Below are positions 7,427 to 14,741 of a stretch of DNA of 33,675 nucleotides, in pieces (the first letter of the stretch is position 1; each line of letters begins with the position of its first letter). Position numbers and translations under genes: made by a program. Location: the NCBI GenBank assembly GCA_009695195.1, contig SIBJ01000041.1:1-33675 (forward strand). Reading direction: 5' to 3'. The notes beneath the pieces were generated by a model. That model did not search any database. It was given only the letters and a program-made list of their open reading frames with translations, and had not been told where the DNA came from. The DNA is from Pedosphaera sp. (GTDB lineage Bacteria > Verrucomicrobiota > Verrucomicrobiia > Limisphaerales > JADLHS01).

Positions 7427-8920
7427 ATGCGAACCCTCGTCTGCCCGCTGAACTCGCTGCTCGCATCTATTTTCGGCGCCGCCGCGCTCCTCGTGGGCGG
7501 GACCGCGCTGGCCGAAGTCGCCAAATCCAAGCCGGCGCGACCAAACATCCTCTGGCTCATCGCGGAAGATTTTGGCCAGCACCTCGGTTGTTACGGCACG
7601 AAGGAAGTTTGGACGCCAAATCTCGACCAACTCGCGCGCGAGGGCGTGCGCTACACACGTTTCTTCACGACGGCGCCGGTCTGTTCGCCGAGCCGCTCGG
7701 CGTTCATGACCGGGATGTATCAAACGACCATCGGCGCGCACAATCATCGCTCGCATCGTGACGACGGTTGCGAACTCCCGAAGGGCGTGCGTGTGCTGAC
7801 GGATTGGTTGCGCGACGCGGGCTACTTCACGGCGAACTTGCGCGAGTTGCCGGCGGAGTTTGGTTTCAAAGGCACGGCCAAGGTGGATTGGAATTTCACT
7901 TACCAAGGCAAACCGTTTGATTCAGACCAGTGGGCGGATTTGAAATCGCATCAGCCGTTTTATGCGCAAATCAACTTCCACGAAACGCATCGCGGATACA
8001 ACGGGCCGAAGCGCGCCGACCCGGATAGGGTCGAGCTGCCGCCGTGGGAGCCGGACCATCCGGTCGCGCGGAAGGATTGGGCGCGGTATCTCGACGCCGC
8101 GAGCGAACTGGACCGCAAAGTCGGCCTCGTGCTCAAGCAACTTGAAGCCGACGGACTGGCGGACAACACCATCATCGTGTTCTTCGGCGACAACGGCCAG
8201 TCGCACGTGCGCGGCAAACAGTTTTGTTACGACGAGGGTTTCCTCGTGCCGCTCATCATCCGCTGGCCAAAGAATTGTCCCGCGCCGAAAAATTTCCAGC
8301 CGGGCACGGTGAGCGACCGTTTGATCGCGGCGATTGATCTCGCGCCCACGATGCTCGACCTCGCCGGCGCGCAGAAGCCCGCGAAGATGGAAGGGGAAAT
8401 TTTTCTCGGCCAGCACGCAGCGAAGCCGCGCCGGTATATTTTTGGCGCGCGCGACCGTTGCGATGAGACGGTGTTCCGCTTTCGCACCGTGCGCGATGAA
8501 CGCTACCGCTACATCCGCAACTTCACGCCGGAGCGGCCGTTCCTCCAGCCGAACGAATACAAGGCGCGGCAGTATCCCGTCTGGAACCTGCTGAAGAAAC
8601 TCCACGCCGACGGCAAACTCACGCCGGCGCAGGAATTTCTTTGCGCGCCGACCATGCCCGAGGAGGAGCTTTACGACTGCGAAGCCGATCCGTTTGAGAT
8701 CCACAATCTCGCGAACGCACCCGAACACCAGGCGGAGTTGAAGCGCTTGCGCCGGGTGTTGGAGAAATGGATTGCGGGCACCCACGACCAAGGCGCGACG
8801 CTCGAACTGCCGGAGCTTGCGGCGCGCAAAGGCGCGACGAAACCGGGAACGAATCCGCAGACGGGTTACGCGCCGGAAGAAACAAAACCGCCGCAGAAGA
8901 AAACCGCTAATCCGCGCTAA
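7427..8920 (+). CDS. exported sulfatase, heparan N-sulfatase-like
   Basis: A 497-residue type I sulfatase with a signal peptide ending near TALAEVAK (about residue 30). The formylglycine site is C86 in CSPSRSAFMTG, the CxPSR form used by formylglycine-generating enzyme. Metal-binding segments are LWLIAEDFG near 42-50 and FFGDNGQSH later. The SIGAH-like TTIGAHNHRSH stretch and LYDCEADPFEIHNLA are typical of the N-sulphoglucosamine sulphohydrolase-like branch, so a sulfated glycan is the likely substrate, acted on in the periplasm or outside. The C-terminal 60 residues are basic and low-complexity, and the last codons and stop lie in a dispersed repeat. Substrate cannot be fixed; no sulfatase-maturing enzyme is in the window. 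Confidence 0.9.
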   Translation: MRTLVCPLNSLLASIFGAAALLVGGTALAEVAKSKPARPNILWLIAEDFGQHLGCYGTKEVWTPNLDQLAREGVRYTRFFTTAPVCSPSRSAFMTGMYQTTIGAHNHRSHRDDGCELPKGVRVLTDWLRDAGYFTANLRELPAEFGFKGTAKVDWNFTYQGKPFDSDQWADLKSHQPFYAQINFHETHRGYNGPKRADPDRVELPPWEPDHPVARKDWARYLDAASELDRKVGLVLKQLEADGLADNTIIVFFGDNGQSHVRGKQFCYDEGFLVPLIIRWPKNCPAPKNFQPGTVSDRLIAAIDLAPTMLDLAGAQKPAKMEGEIFLGQHAAKPRRYIFGARDRCDETVFRFRTVRDERYRYIRNFTPERPFLQPNEYKARQYPVWNLLKKLHADGKLTPAQEFLCAPTMPEEELYDCEADPFEIHNLANAPEHQAELKRLRRVLEKWIAGTHDQGATLELPELAARKGATKPGTNPQTGYAPEETKPPQKKTANPR

Positions 8921-8972
8921 TGGTCGCACATCCGTTTTCGATCAGCGCCAATGAGCGAAGATCAGCGGTTCC
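8901..8972. repeat. imperfect inverted repeat at a convergent gene junction
   Basis: The left arm (8903-8923, starting ACCGCTAATCCGCG) matches the reverse complement of the right arm (8948-8969) except for a few substitutions and one extra base. It supplies the last codons and TAA of the sulfatase gene and ends just before the stop of the convergent lipoprotein gene. It is probably a mobile or dispersed intergenic repeat that may also end transcripts. Confidence 0.55.
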
Positions 8973-8976
8973 CGAT

Positions 8977-9969
8977 TCAGAAGTCGAACCCGTCAATGTT
9001 CTCTTTGTTAAAGATGAACGGTTTGCCGAGGAGAATGTTGTCGCCGACGATTTCCATCGCGCCGAGTTTGCCGGCGGTGAAGGTTTTGTCGCCGGCTTTC
9101 AGTTTGCCGTCGGCGAGCGCCTTCGCGGCCTGAACGGTGAGATAGCCGAGGTCAACGGTCTTCCAAAGAATCACCGCCTGCGTCACGTCGCCTTTGACGT
9201 AGAGTTTGTTTTCGCTCGGCAAACCGAGGCCGATGACTTTCACCGTGCCGGTCTTGCCGGCTTGCTTCACGGCCTCGGCGGCGCCGGGAACGGCGGGCGA
9301 GCAGATGGCCATGATGAGTTTGAGATTCGGATGCGCGCTCAAGAGCGTCGTAGCTTCGGCTTGGGCCTTGTCCTTGAGATCGTCGCACGGACGCAGCGCG
9401 ACCATTTTCATTTTCGGATGTTTCGTGACGCGGGAAGTTTCGATGTATTTCTGCCACTCGTTCATGTTCGCGGCGGTGAGGCTGGCGGTGATGATGGCGA
9501 ACTCGCCTTCCTCGCCGCACAACCGCGCGGCTTCGTCCATGAGCGCGGTGCCGATGCCTTCGGGCGTGGCCTGGTTCACGAAGAATTCGCGCGCGTCCGC
9601 GGCGGCGTCGGAATCGTAGGTGAGAACTTTGATGCCCTTCTCCTTCGCCTTGCGGAGCGCGGTGGAGATGCCGTCCTTGTTTTCGCAGGCGGCGGCGATC
9701 ACGTCCACGCCGAGCGTGATCCAGTTCTCGATGATTTCGTTCTGCTTGGCCGGATCGGGCGTGGTCGGCCCGTCGAAGATGAGTTCGACGCCGAGTTCCT
9801 TCGCCGCCTCGTCCGCGCCTTTCTTGCAGGAAACAAAGTAGGCGTTGCCTTTGCTCTTGGGCATGAGCGCCACGGTGGTTTTTTTGCCGGCAGCGGGTTT
9901 GTCGGCTTGGTTGCAACCCGTCGCGAGGACGAGTCCCAAGGCGGCTGTCAAAGTGATAAAGTTGCGCAT
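8977..9969 (-). CDS. sugar ABC transporter substrate-binding lipoprotein
   Basis: A 330-residue protein of the periplasmic-binding-protein family that includes ribose, rhamnose and autoinducer-2 binders. The signal peptide ends in a lipobox LATGC with the lipidated cysteine at 19, so it is tethered in the periplasm. The two-lobed fold shows in the start VALMPKSKGNAYFVSCKKGADEAAKEL, the middle DVIAAACENKDGISTALRKAKEKGIKVLTYDSD, and LIMAICSPAVPGAAEAV. The ATPase and permease that such proteins need are absent on both sides, so it must work with a transporter encoded elsewhere or be a sensor subunit. The sulfatase and GH42 neighbours suggest a carbohydrate ligand. Confidence 0.88.
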   Translation of the reverse strand: MRNFITLTAALGLVLATGCNQADKPAAGKKTTVALMPKSKGNAYFVSCKKGADEAAKELGVELIFDGPTTPDPAKQNEIIENWITLGVDVIAAACENKDGISTALRKAKEKGIKVLTYDSDAAADAREFFVNQATPEGIGTALMDEAARLCGEEGEFAIITASLTAANMNEWQKYIETSRVTKHPKMKMVALRPCDDLKDKAQAEATTLLSAHPNLKLIMAICSPAVPGAAEAVKQAGKTGTVKVIGLGLPSENKLYVKGDVTQAVILWKTVDLGYLTVQAAKALADGKLKAGDKTFTAGKLGAMEIVGDNILLGKPFIFNKENIDGFDF

Positions 9970-10151
9970 AATCGTAAGCTAGATTGGCCGAGGATTTACC
10001 CGGTTGACCGGGGAAACGCAAAACAATATCTGGCTACGGCCCGGTGGGTTTGCCGGCGGCGGAAAAGTTCTTCACAATTTCGACTTTTACGTTGCAGCCG
10101 GGACGGGGATGGGCCTAGAGTCGGCCAGCGAGCGCCAACCAAATTACGACT

Positions 10152-12251
10152 ATGTATTTCGGCGTTGATTACTATCCCGAGCAATGGGTCTTCCCATACG
10201 GCGGCACGGATGAGAATCCCGAGGGCCAGTGGGAAACCGACGCGCAGTTGATGGTCAAGGCCGGCATCAACGTGGTGCGCATCGGCGAATTCTCCTGGGG
10301 CCTCTGCGAACGCGAGGAAGGCAAATTCAAGTTCGACTGGCTCAAGCGCGTCATGGATGTCATGGCGAAGCACGGCATCAAGGTCGTGCTCGGCACGCCC
10401 ACCGCCGCGCCGCCCATCTGGCTCGCCAAAAAACATCCCGAGATTCTGCCCGTGGACGAAAAGGGCCGCGTCAAACACGAGGGCACGCGCCGCGCCGCCT
10501 GCCTGGCCAGCGATGTGTATTGGGACTACGCGAAAAAAATCGTCACGGCGATGGCGACGGCTCTGGGCAAGCATCCGTCGGTCGTGGCCTGGCAGATTGA
10601 CAGCGGCATCGGCGGGCATCAGACGGAATTTTCCTTCAACGCCGCGACGCGCGAGGAGTGGCATCTCTGGCTCAAACAAAAATACACCACCATTGAGCGG
10701 TTGAATGAGCAGCTTGGCCTGCGCTACTGGGGGCAGGTCGTTTCCGATTGGGATCAAGTCCCGATGCCGCAATTCGCGCCGACGACGCACAACCCGGCGC
10801 TGTTGCTGGATTGGAACCGTTTTTCGAGCGACGTGATCGTGCAGTTCGTGCGGATGCAGGCGGATTTGCTCCGCGAACTTTGCCCGGACACGCCGGTCAC
10901 GACCAACTTGCGCGCGCTTCAGCGTAAGTTCGATCACTTCGACATGGCGGAAGTTGTGGACTTCGTTTCGGTCGAGAGCAACGCGACCATCAAGGCGAAG
11001 TCCGCCGAACTCGCCTGCGAAATTGACATGCTCCGCTCGCTCAAGAAGGAGAACATCAAAACGCCCGACGGCGACAACGGCTTCTGGATCATGGAGCAAA
11101 AAGCCGGGCAGGTGAACTGGCAGGACGTGAACTCACTCGTGCGGCCCGGCATCGTGCGGTTGTTCACGTATCAACTCATCTCCCGCGGCGCGAGCGGCGT
11201 GCTGTTTTATCACTGGCGACAACCGCGCATCGGCAGCGAAAAATTTTACGGCGCCATCCTGCCGCATCACATCCATGGCAACGACCGGGTCTTCAAGGAA
11301 ATCTGCCAGATCGGCGACGAGTTGAAAATGCTCGCCCCGGCCTTGTCCGGCACGAGCGTGAAGTCCGAGGTCTGCATCCTTTACAGCCACGACAACGATT
11401 GGGCGCTGCAGCAGCCGATGCAGCCCAATAAATTTTTCAGCCTGCGCGAACACATCCAACTCATTTACACCGCGCTGCACGACCGCAACATCCCAGTGGA
11501 TTTCGCGCGCCCGTCCGAGGACCTGTCGAAATATCGGCTCGTGTTCGCGCCGTCGCTGCACCTGCTCTCCTCGGGCGAGGCGGATCGGTTGAAGCTTTAC
11601 GTTCAGGAAGGCGGCACGCTCGTCGGCACCTTCAACACCGGCCTCGTGGACGAACACCACATCGCGCCGGACACCGGCTACCCGCACGACCTGACGGATT
11701 TGTTCGGCCTCGAAGTGCTGGAATTCGATCCGCTGCCGCCGGGCGAGGAAAACCATCTCACGTTCAAGGGTGCATTCCCGACCAGCCACATGCATCCGGC
11801 GAAAATCTGGTGCGATATCATTGAACCGAAGGGCTGCCAGGCACTCGCCACCTACGCGAAGGATTTTTACGCCGGCCGGCCCGCGATGACGATGAACACG
11901 TTCGGCCTCGGCAAGGCGATTTACCTCGGCACGATGAGCCACCAGCATTTTTATTACGACCTCGTCACGTGGCTGCGCCAGATGTGCAACCTGCACCCGC
12001 TGCTCAAAGTGCCCGACACGGTCGAAGTCTCCATGCGGCAGAAAGAGGGCACGAAGATTTTCTTCCTGCTCAATCACCAGAATTCGCCGGTGCGTATCCA
12101 GTTCTACAAGCCGATGCACGATTATCTCACGGGCAATACCTTCAGCGGCAGTTGCGATCTCCCGCCGCACGGCATCCTCGTGCTGGACGAACACCCGGAA
12201 GAGAAACACGAACCGGCGGCCGAACCCGCCTCGGAAACCGCTGCGGCTTGA
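10152..12251 (+). CDS. GH42 beta-galactosidase-like protein lacking the usual acid/base Glu
   Basis: A 699-residue protein with GH42 architecture: a TIM barrel from MYFGVDYYPEQW to about 380, a trimerisation-type domain (about 390-590) and a C-terminal beta domain. GH42 enzymes remove terminal beta-galactosides. The nucleophile is present as E315 in FWIMEQ. The acid/base position, normally the E of WQxDNEYG, reads WQID-SGIGG (D150, S151, G152), so asparagine and glutamate are both replaced. E159 seven residues later is a possible substitute. No signal peptide is seen, so it is probably cytoplasmic. The protein may have altered chemistry, another substrate or no hydrolase activity. The ribosome binding site is weak. 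The upstream 182 bp is shared with the divergent binding-protein gene. Confidence 0.87.
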   Translation: MYFGVDYYPEQWVFPYGGTDENPEGQWETDAQLMVKAGINVVRIGEFSWGLCEREEGKFKFDWLKRVMDVMAKHGIKVVLGTPTAAPPIWLAKKHPEILPVDEKGRVKHEGTRRAACLASDVYWDYAKKIVTAMATALGKHPSVVAWQIDSGIGGHQTEFSFNAATREEWHLWLKQKYTTIERLNEQLGLRYWGQVVSDWDQVPMPQFAPTTHNPALLLDWNRFSSDVIVQFVRMQADLLRELCPDTPVTTNLRALQRKFDHFDMAEVVDFVSVESNATIKAKSAELACEIDMLRSLKKENIKTPDGDNGFWIMEQKAGQVNWQDVNSLVRPGIVRLFTYQLISRGASGVLFYHWRQPRIGSEKFYGAILPHHIHGNDRVFKEICQIGDELKMLAPALSGTSVKSEVCILYSHDNDWALQQPMQPNKFFSLREHIQLIYTALHDRNIPVDFARPSEDLSKYRLVFAPSLHLLSSGEADRLKLYVQEGGTLVGTFNTGLVDEHHIAPDTGYPHDLTDLFGLEVLEFDPLPPGEENHLTFKGAFPTSHMHPAKIWCDIIEPKGCQALATYAKDFYAGRPAMTMNTFGLGKAIYLGTMSHQHFYYDLVTWLRQMCNLHPLLKVPDTVEVSMRQKEGTKIFFLLNHQNSPVRIQFYKPMHDYLTGNTFSGSCDLPPHGILVLDEHPEEKHEPAAEPASETAAA

Positions 12252-12268
12252 GTCGCCTGCAGTTCTCA

Positions 12269-12321
12269 ATCTTAATCTTAATCGGCTGCCGAGTTTTCCA
12301 AACGGAGATTAAGATTAAGAT
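12269..12321. repeat. 15-bp perfect inverted repeat with internal 6-bp periodicity
   Basis: Arms 12269-12283 (ATCTTAATCTTAATC) and 12307-12321 pair perfectly around a 23-nt loop. Each arm is a short tandem of TTAATC-like units. It fills the gap between the GH42 stop and the GTG of the DUF721 gene, ending six bases before that start, so it could end the first transcript or hide the second start. A dispersed-repeat origin is likely. Confidence 0.6.
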
Positions 12322-12327
12322 CAAAGC

Positions 12328-12738
12328 GTGAAACCTTTTCCGTCCAAACGAAACCCCCGCGTTGGCCCGCCCAAAGCCAGCGCCCGCCAGCGGATTCTCG
12401 CCCAATGGCGGCGCGTTGACCTCGTCCCAACCGAAATCGCCCATGCCGTTCGGGCACAGAAAGCCGCCGACGTGATGCCGCAATTGCTCAAGGACCTGCG
12501 CATTGACAGCCGCCGCGGCGAAGCCGAAGTCGTGAAGGTTTGGAACGATCTCCTCGATCCCACGATCACCGCCCACGCGCAACCCATCGGCGTGCGCAAA
12601 GGCACCCTCTTCGTCGTCGTGGACAGCAGCGTCTGGCTCAGCGAAATCGTCCGCTACCGTCGCAAGGAAATCCTCGACCGCCTCAAACACAGCTTCGGCC
12701 CGACGCTCATCCAGAAAATTTCCTACCGCGTCGGGTGA
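12328..12738 (+). CDS. DUF721 / DciA-like protein
   Basis: A 136-residue protein. The N-terminal 45 residues are basic and likely flexible (KPFPSKRNPRVGPPKASARQR). The C-terminal part from about 62 (EVVKVWNDLLDPTITAHAQPIGVRKGTLFVVVDSSVWLSEI) has the DUF721 fold, a KH-like domain found in DciA, the helicase-loading factor of many bacteria without DnaC or DnaI. If it is DciA it would load DnaB during replication initiation. No replication genes are nearby. The GTG at 12328 is the only start that fits. Assignment to DUF721 is good; the DciA role is inferred from the family. Confidence 0.8.
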   Translation: MKPFPSKRNPRVGPPKASARQRILAQWRRVDLVPTEIAHAVRAQKAADVMPQLLKDLRIDSRRGEAEVVKVWNDLLDPTITAHAQPIGVRKGTLFVVVDSSVWLSEIVRYRRKEILDRLKHSFGPTLIQKISYRVG

Positions 12739-12804
12739 AGCCGCGCGATTCGCTTGAGTCGTTCCAGAAAATCCACCATTCTTCGCCTTGGCGGAAAGAG
12801 AGCG

Positions 12805-13035
12805 ATGATGATGTCCACTACTCAAATTGAAAAAGCTTTGGCCGTTTGGCCGCAGGTCGAACCTGGCTTGCGAGTGCCGCACAACGACCGCGAATACCGC
12901 CAGCTTGTGAAGCAACTCGACCGCCTCGTGGACGAAGTGGGCGAAAATGAAAACCATCCGCTCGCCTCCATGATGGAAGTGATCGGCGTGCTCATTGAAA
13001 AATACGAGGACGAAAACGTTGCCGAACTGGCCTGA
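12805..13035 (+). CDS. HigA-like N-terminal fragment, no HTH domain
   Basis: A 76-residue acidic protein. The stretch DREYRQLVKQLDRLVDEVGENENHP, LASMMEVIGVLIEKYEDEN resembles the N-terminal part of HigA-type antitoxins (COG5499), but the DNA-binding helix-turn-helix that normally follows is missing. Three ATGs in a row (12805, 12808, 12811) follow a purine-rich AAAGAGAG, so the start is in that cluster. A second tiny ORF begins one base after its stop. It may be a shortened antitoxin remnant or an independent small protein. No toxin gene is recognisable. Confidence 0.6.
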   Translation: MMMSTTQIEKALAVWPQVEPGLRVPHNDREYRQLVKQLDRLVDEVGENENHPLASMMEVIGVLIEKYEDENVAELA

Positions 13036-13036
13036 C

Positions 13037-13174
13037 ATGGAATACATGGAAATCAATCTGATGCCGCATCCCGAACGCGCCTGCGAACTGCTCCTCGGCA
13101 GCGACGACGGCAAATGGATTTTCGAAAGCATCTTCGCCGCGCTGAAGAACAAGGCCGTCGCGCAAGCAGCGTGA
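13037..13174 (+). CDS. small hypothetical protein (45 aa)
   Basis: ATG 13037 lies one base past the TGA of the previous gene and opens 45 codons, with MEINLMPHPERACELLLG and KWIFESIFAALKNKAVAQAA. A second in-frame ATG is at 13046. I do not recognise it. The tight spacing suggests co-translation with the HigA-like ORF. It might be a degraded C-terminal piece of a longer gene. Confidence 0.4.
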   Translation: MEYMEINLMPHPERACELLLGSDDGKWIFESIFAALKNKAVAQAA

Positions 13175-13214
13175 TATTAAAAGTGCAAACCAGCCCAAGT
13201 CGATACACCACTTA

Positions 13215-13245
13215 TTACCGAATTATGCATAGTTCGGAATATACT
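13215..13245 (+). promoter_or_regulatory. palindromic operator overlapping a candidate promoter
   Basis: A 20-bp palindrome at 13218-13237 (CCGAATTATGCATAGTTCGG) is symmetric at nine of ten positions. TATACT at 13240-13245 could be a -10 element, with a poor TTACCG at 13215-13220 as -35. The region is A/T-rich, unlike its surroundings. It probably binds a dimeric regulator controlling the ATPase gene that starts at 13292. Confidence 0.5.
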
Positions 13246-13291
13246 TTTCGGCTAAAGTTGGATAAAAAATGCCAAGCATGGCCTTGAAACT

Positions 13292-14734
13292 ATGGATTTC
13301 TTAAATCGAGATGAAGTTTTGGCAGCCATTCAAGGATTCAATCCTTGGTGGCGTCAGCCTGTTCAAAACGTCGCGAAGTTTCGGCGCTTGGCTTTTGAAT
13401 CTTGTCGGCGGCGACTCAGTGATCCCGGTTTGCGGCGGGCCATCTTGTTGTCTGGCCCGCGGCGCGTTGGTAAGACGACGGTGCTTCAACAACTTGTTGC
13501 ACACTTGTTGGAGCAAGGAGATGCGCCGACGAGTGTCTTGTATTTGAGCTTGGATCATCCGCTCATCAAAATTTATTCGCTCGCGAATGTGTTGAAGCTT
13601 TATCACGAGTACATTCATCCAAAGGGCAAACCCGCCACGCTGCTGCTGGACGAAGTGCAGTATGCCAAGGAATGGGATTTGGAACTGAAGCAGTTGGTAG
13701 ATCACCATCCCGAATACCGGATTGTTGCCACAGGTTCTTCAGCGTTGGCTCATCGCACTCACGTAGCCGAAAGCGGCGTAGGCCGCTGGCTCACCATTCC
13801 CGTCCCAACGCTTTCGTTCTATGAGTATTTGCAGATTCGCGGCGAATCACCGGCCAACATTCCCGAAGATTTAATTCCGAGAAATCTTTTTGACTGGGAC
13901 GCAGCCCAACTCGGTGAACTCGCGCGGTCGTTCCGTCTGGTTCAGGATTCGTTCCAGCGCTACTTGCTGGTCGGCGGGTTTCCAGAAACAGCCAAACTCA
14001 CTGACCTCTCTTTGTGCCAGCGGCTACTGCGCGAAGATGTCGTGGAAAGAGTCTTGAAGCGCGACATGACCGCATTGTTCCGCATCCGCAACGTCAACGA
14101 TCTGGAAAGAATTTTCATTTACCTTTGCCTGCACACCGGCGGTTTATTTTCGACCCAAGGTTGTGCGGGCGATGTCGGCACGACGAGCGTGACCGTCGCC
14201 AACTACCTGCAAAATCTGGAGCAGGCCAATCTCATCTATCGTCTGCCGCCGACCGTAAAGGGTGGAAAAGCCATCTTGAAAGCACGCTACAAGGTTTATC
14301 TGGTGGACGCGGCGCTTCGGAATGCGGTCTTGTTGCGCGGTGAAGAAATCTTGTCCGACCCCACGCAAATGGGATTGGTCGTTGAAACCGCAGTGCTTCG
14401 CCATCTCTATGCCTATTCGTATTTGGACACCCCGCGCATCAGCTACTGGCGAGACGCCGCAACAGAACGGGAAGTTGATATCATCGTCCAAAGCCCCAAC
14501 TACCATCTCGCCGTCGAAGTGAAGTATCAGGAAAAACCTGTGATCTCACCCAAAGACGGACTGGCGGTTTATTGCAAAAACGAAGCCTTGAAGACGGCGT
14601 ATGTCGTTACCAAGCGGGACACAGATTTTGGTGTCCGTAAGATTGACGGCATGGAGACAAATGTTCTGCACGTTCCCGCCCACATTTTTTGCTTTCTGCT
14701 CGGACAAGCCGAACGATTGCTGTGGATAAAATAG
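13292..14734 (+). CDS. AAA-type ATPase with DUF4143 C-terminal domain
   Basis: A 480-residue protein. The ATPase domain (about 30-215) has Walker A GPRRVGKT (55-62), Walker B LLLDE (117-121) and the sensor-like VATGSS (145-150). The C-terminal half matches DUF4143, with a nuclease-like pattern E394-V-D396 and, after a strand, E409-V-K411, as in PD-(D/E)xK folds. Such proteins are common, sporadically distributed and of unknown function. Base use differs from its neighbours: A/T-rich flanks and many TTG, GAA and AAA codons, consistent with transfer. It stands alone behind a palindrome; purL begins seven bases after its stop. No partner toxin or phage gene is seen. Confidence 0.9.
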   Translation: MDFLNRDEVLAAIQGFNPWWRQPVQNVAKFRRLAFESCRRRLSDPGLRRAILLSGPRRVGKTTVLQQLVAHLLEQGDAPTSVLYLSLDHPLIKIYSLANVLKLYHEYIHPKGKPATLLLDEVQYAKEWDLELKQLVDHHPEYRIVATGSSALAHRTHVAESGVGRWLTIPVPTLSFYEYLQIRGESPANIPEDLIPRNLFDWDAAQLGELARSFRLVQDSFQRYLLVGGFPETAKLTDLSLCQRLLREDVVERVLKRDMTALFRIRNVNDLERIFIYLCLHTGGLFSTQGCAGDVGTTSVTVANYLQNLEQANLIYRLPPTVKGGKAILKARYKVYLVDAALRNAVLLRGEEILSDPTQMGLVVETAVLRHLYAYSYLDTPRISYWRDAATEREVDIIVQSPNYHLAVEVKYQEKPVISPKDGLAVYCKNEALKTAYVVTKRDTDFGVRKIDGMETNVLHVPAHIFCFLLGQAERLLWIK

Positions 14735-14741
14735 TTTTCAA

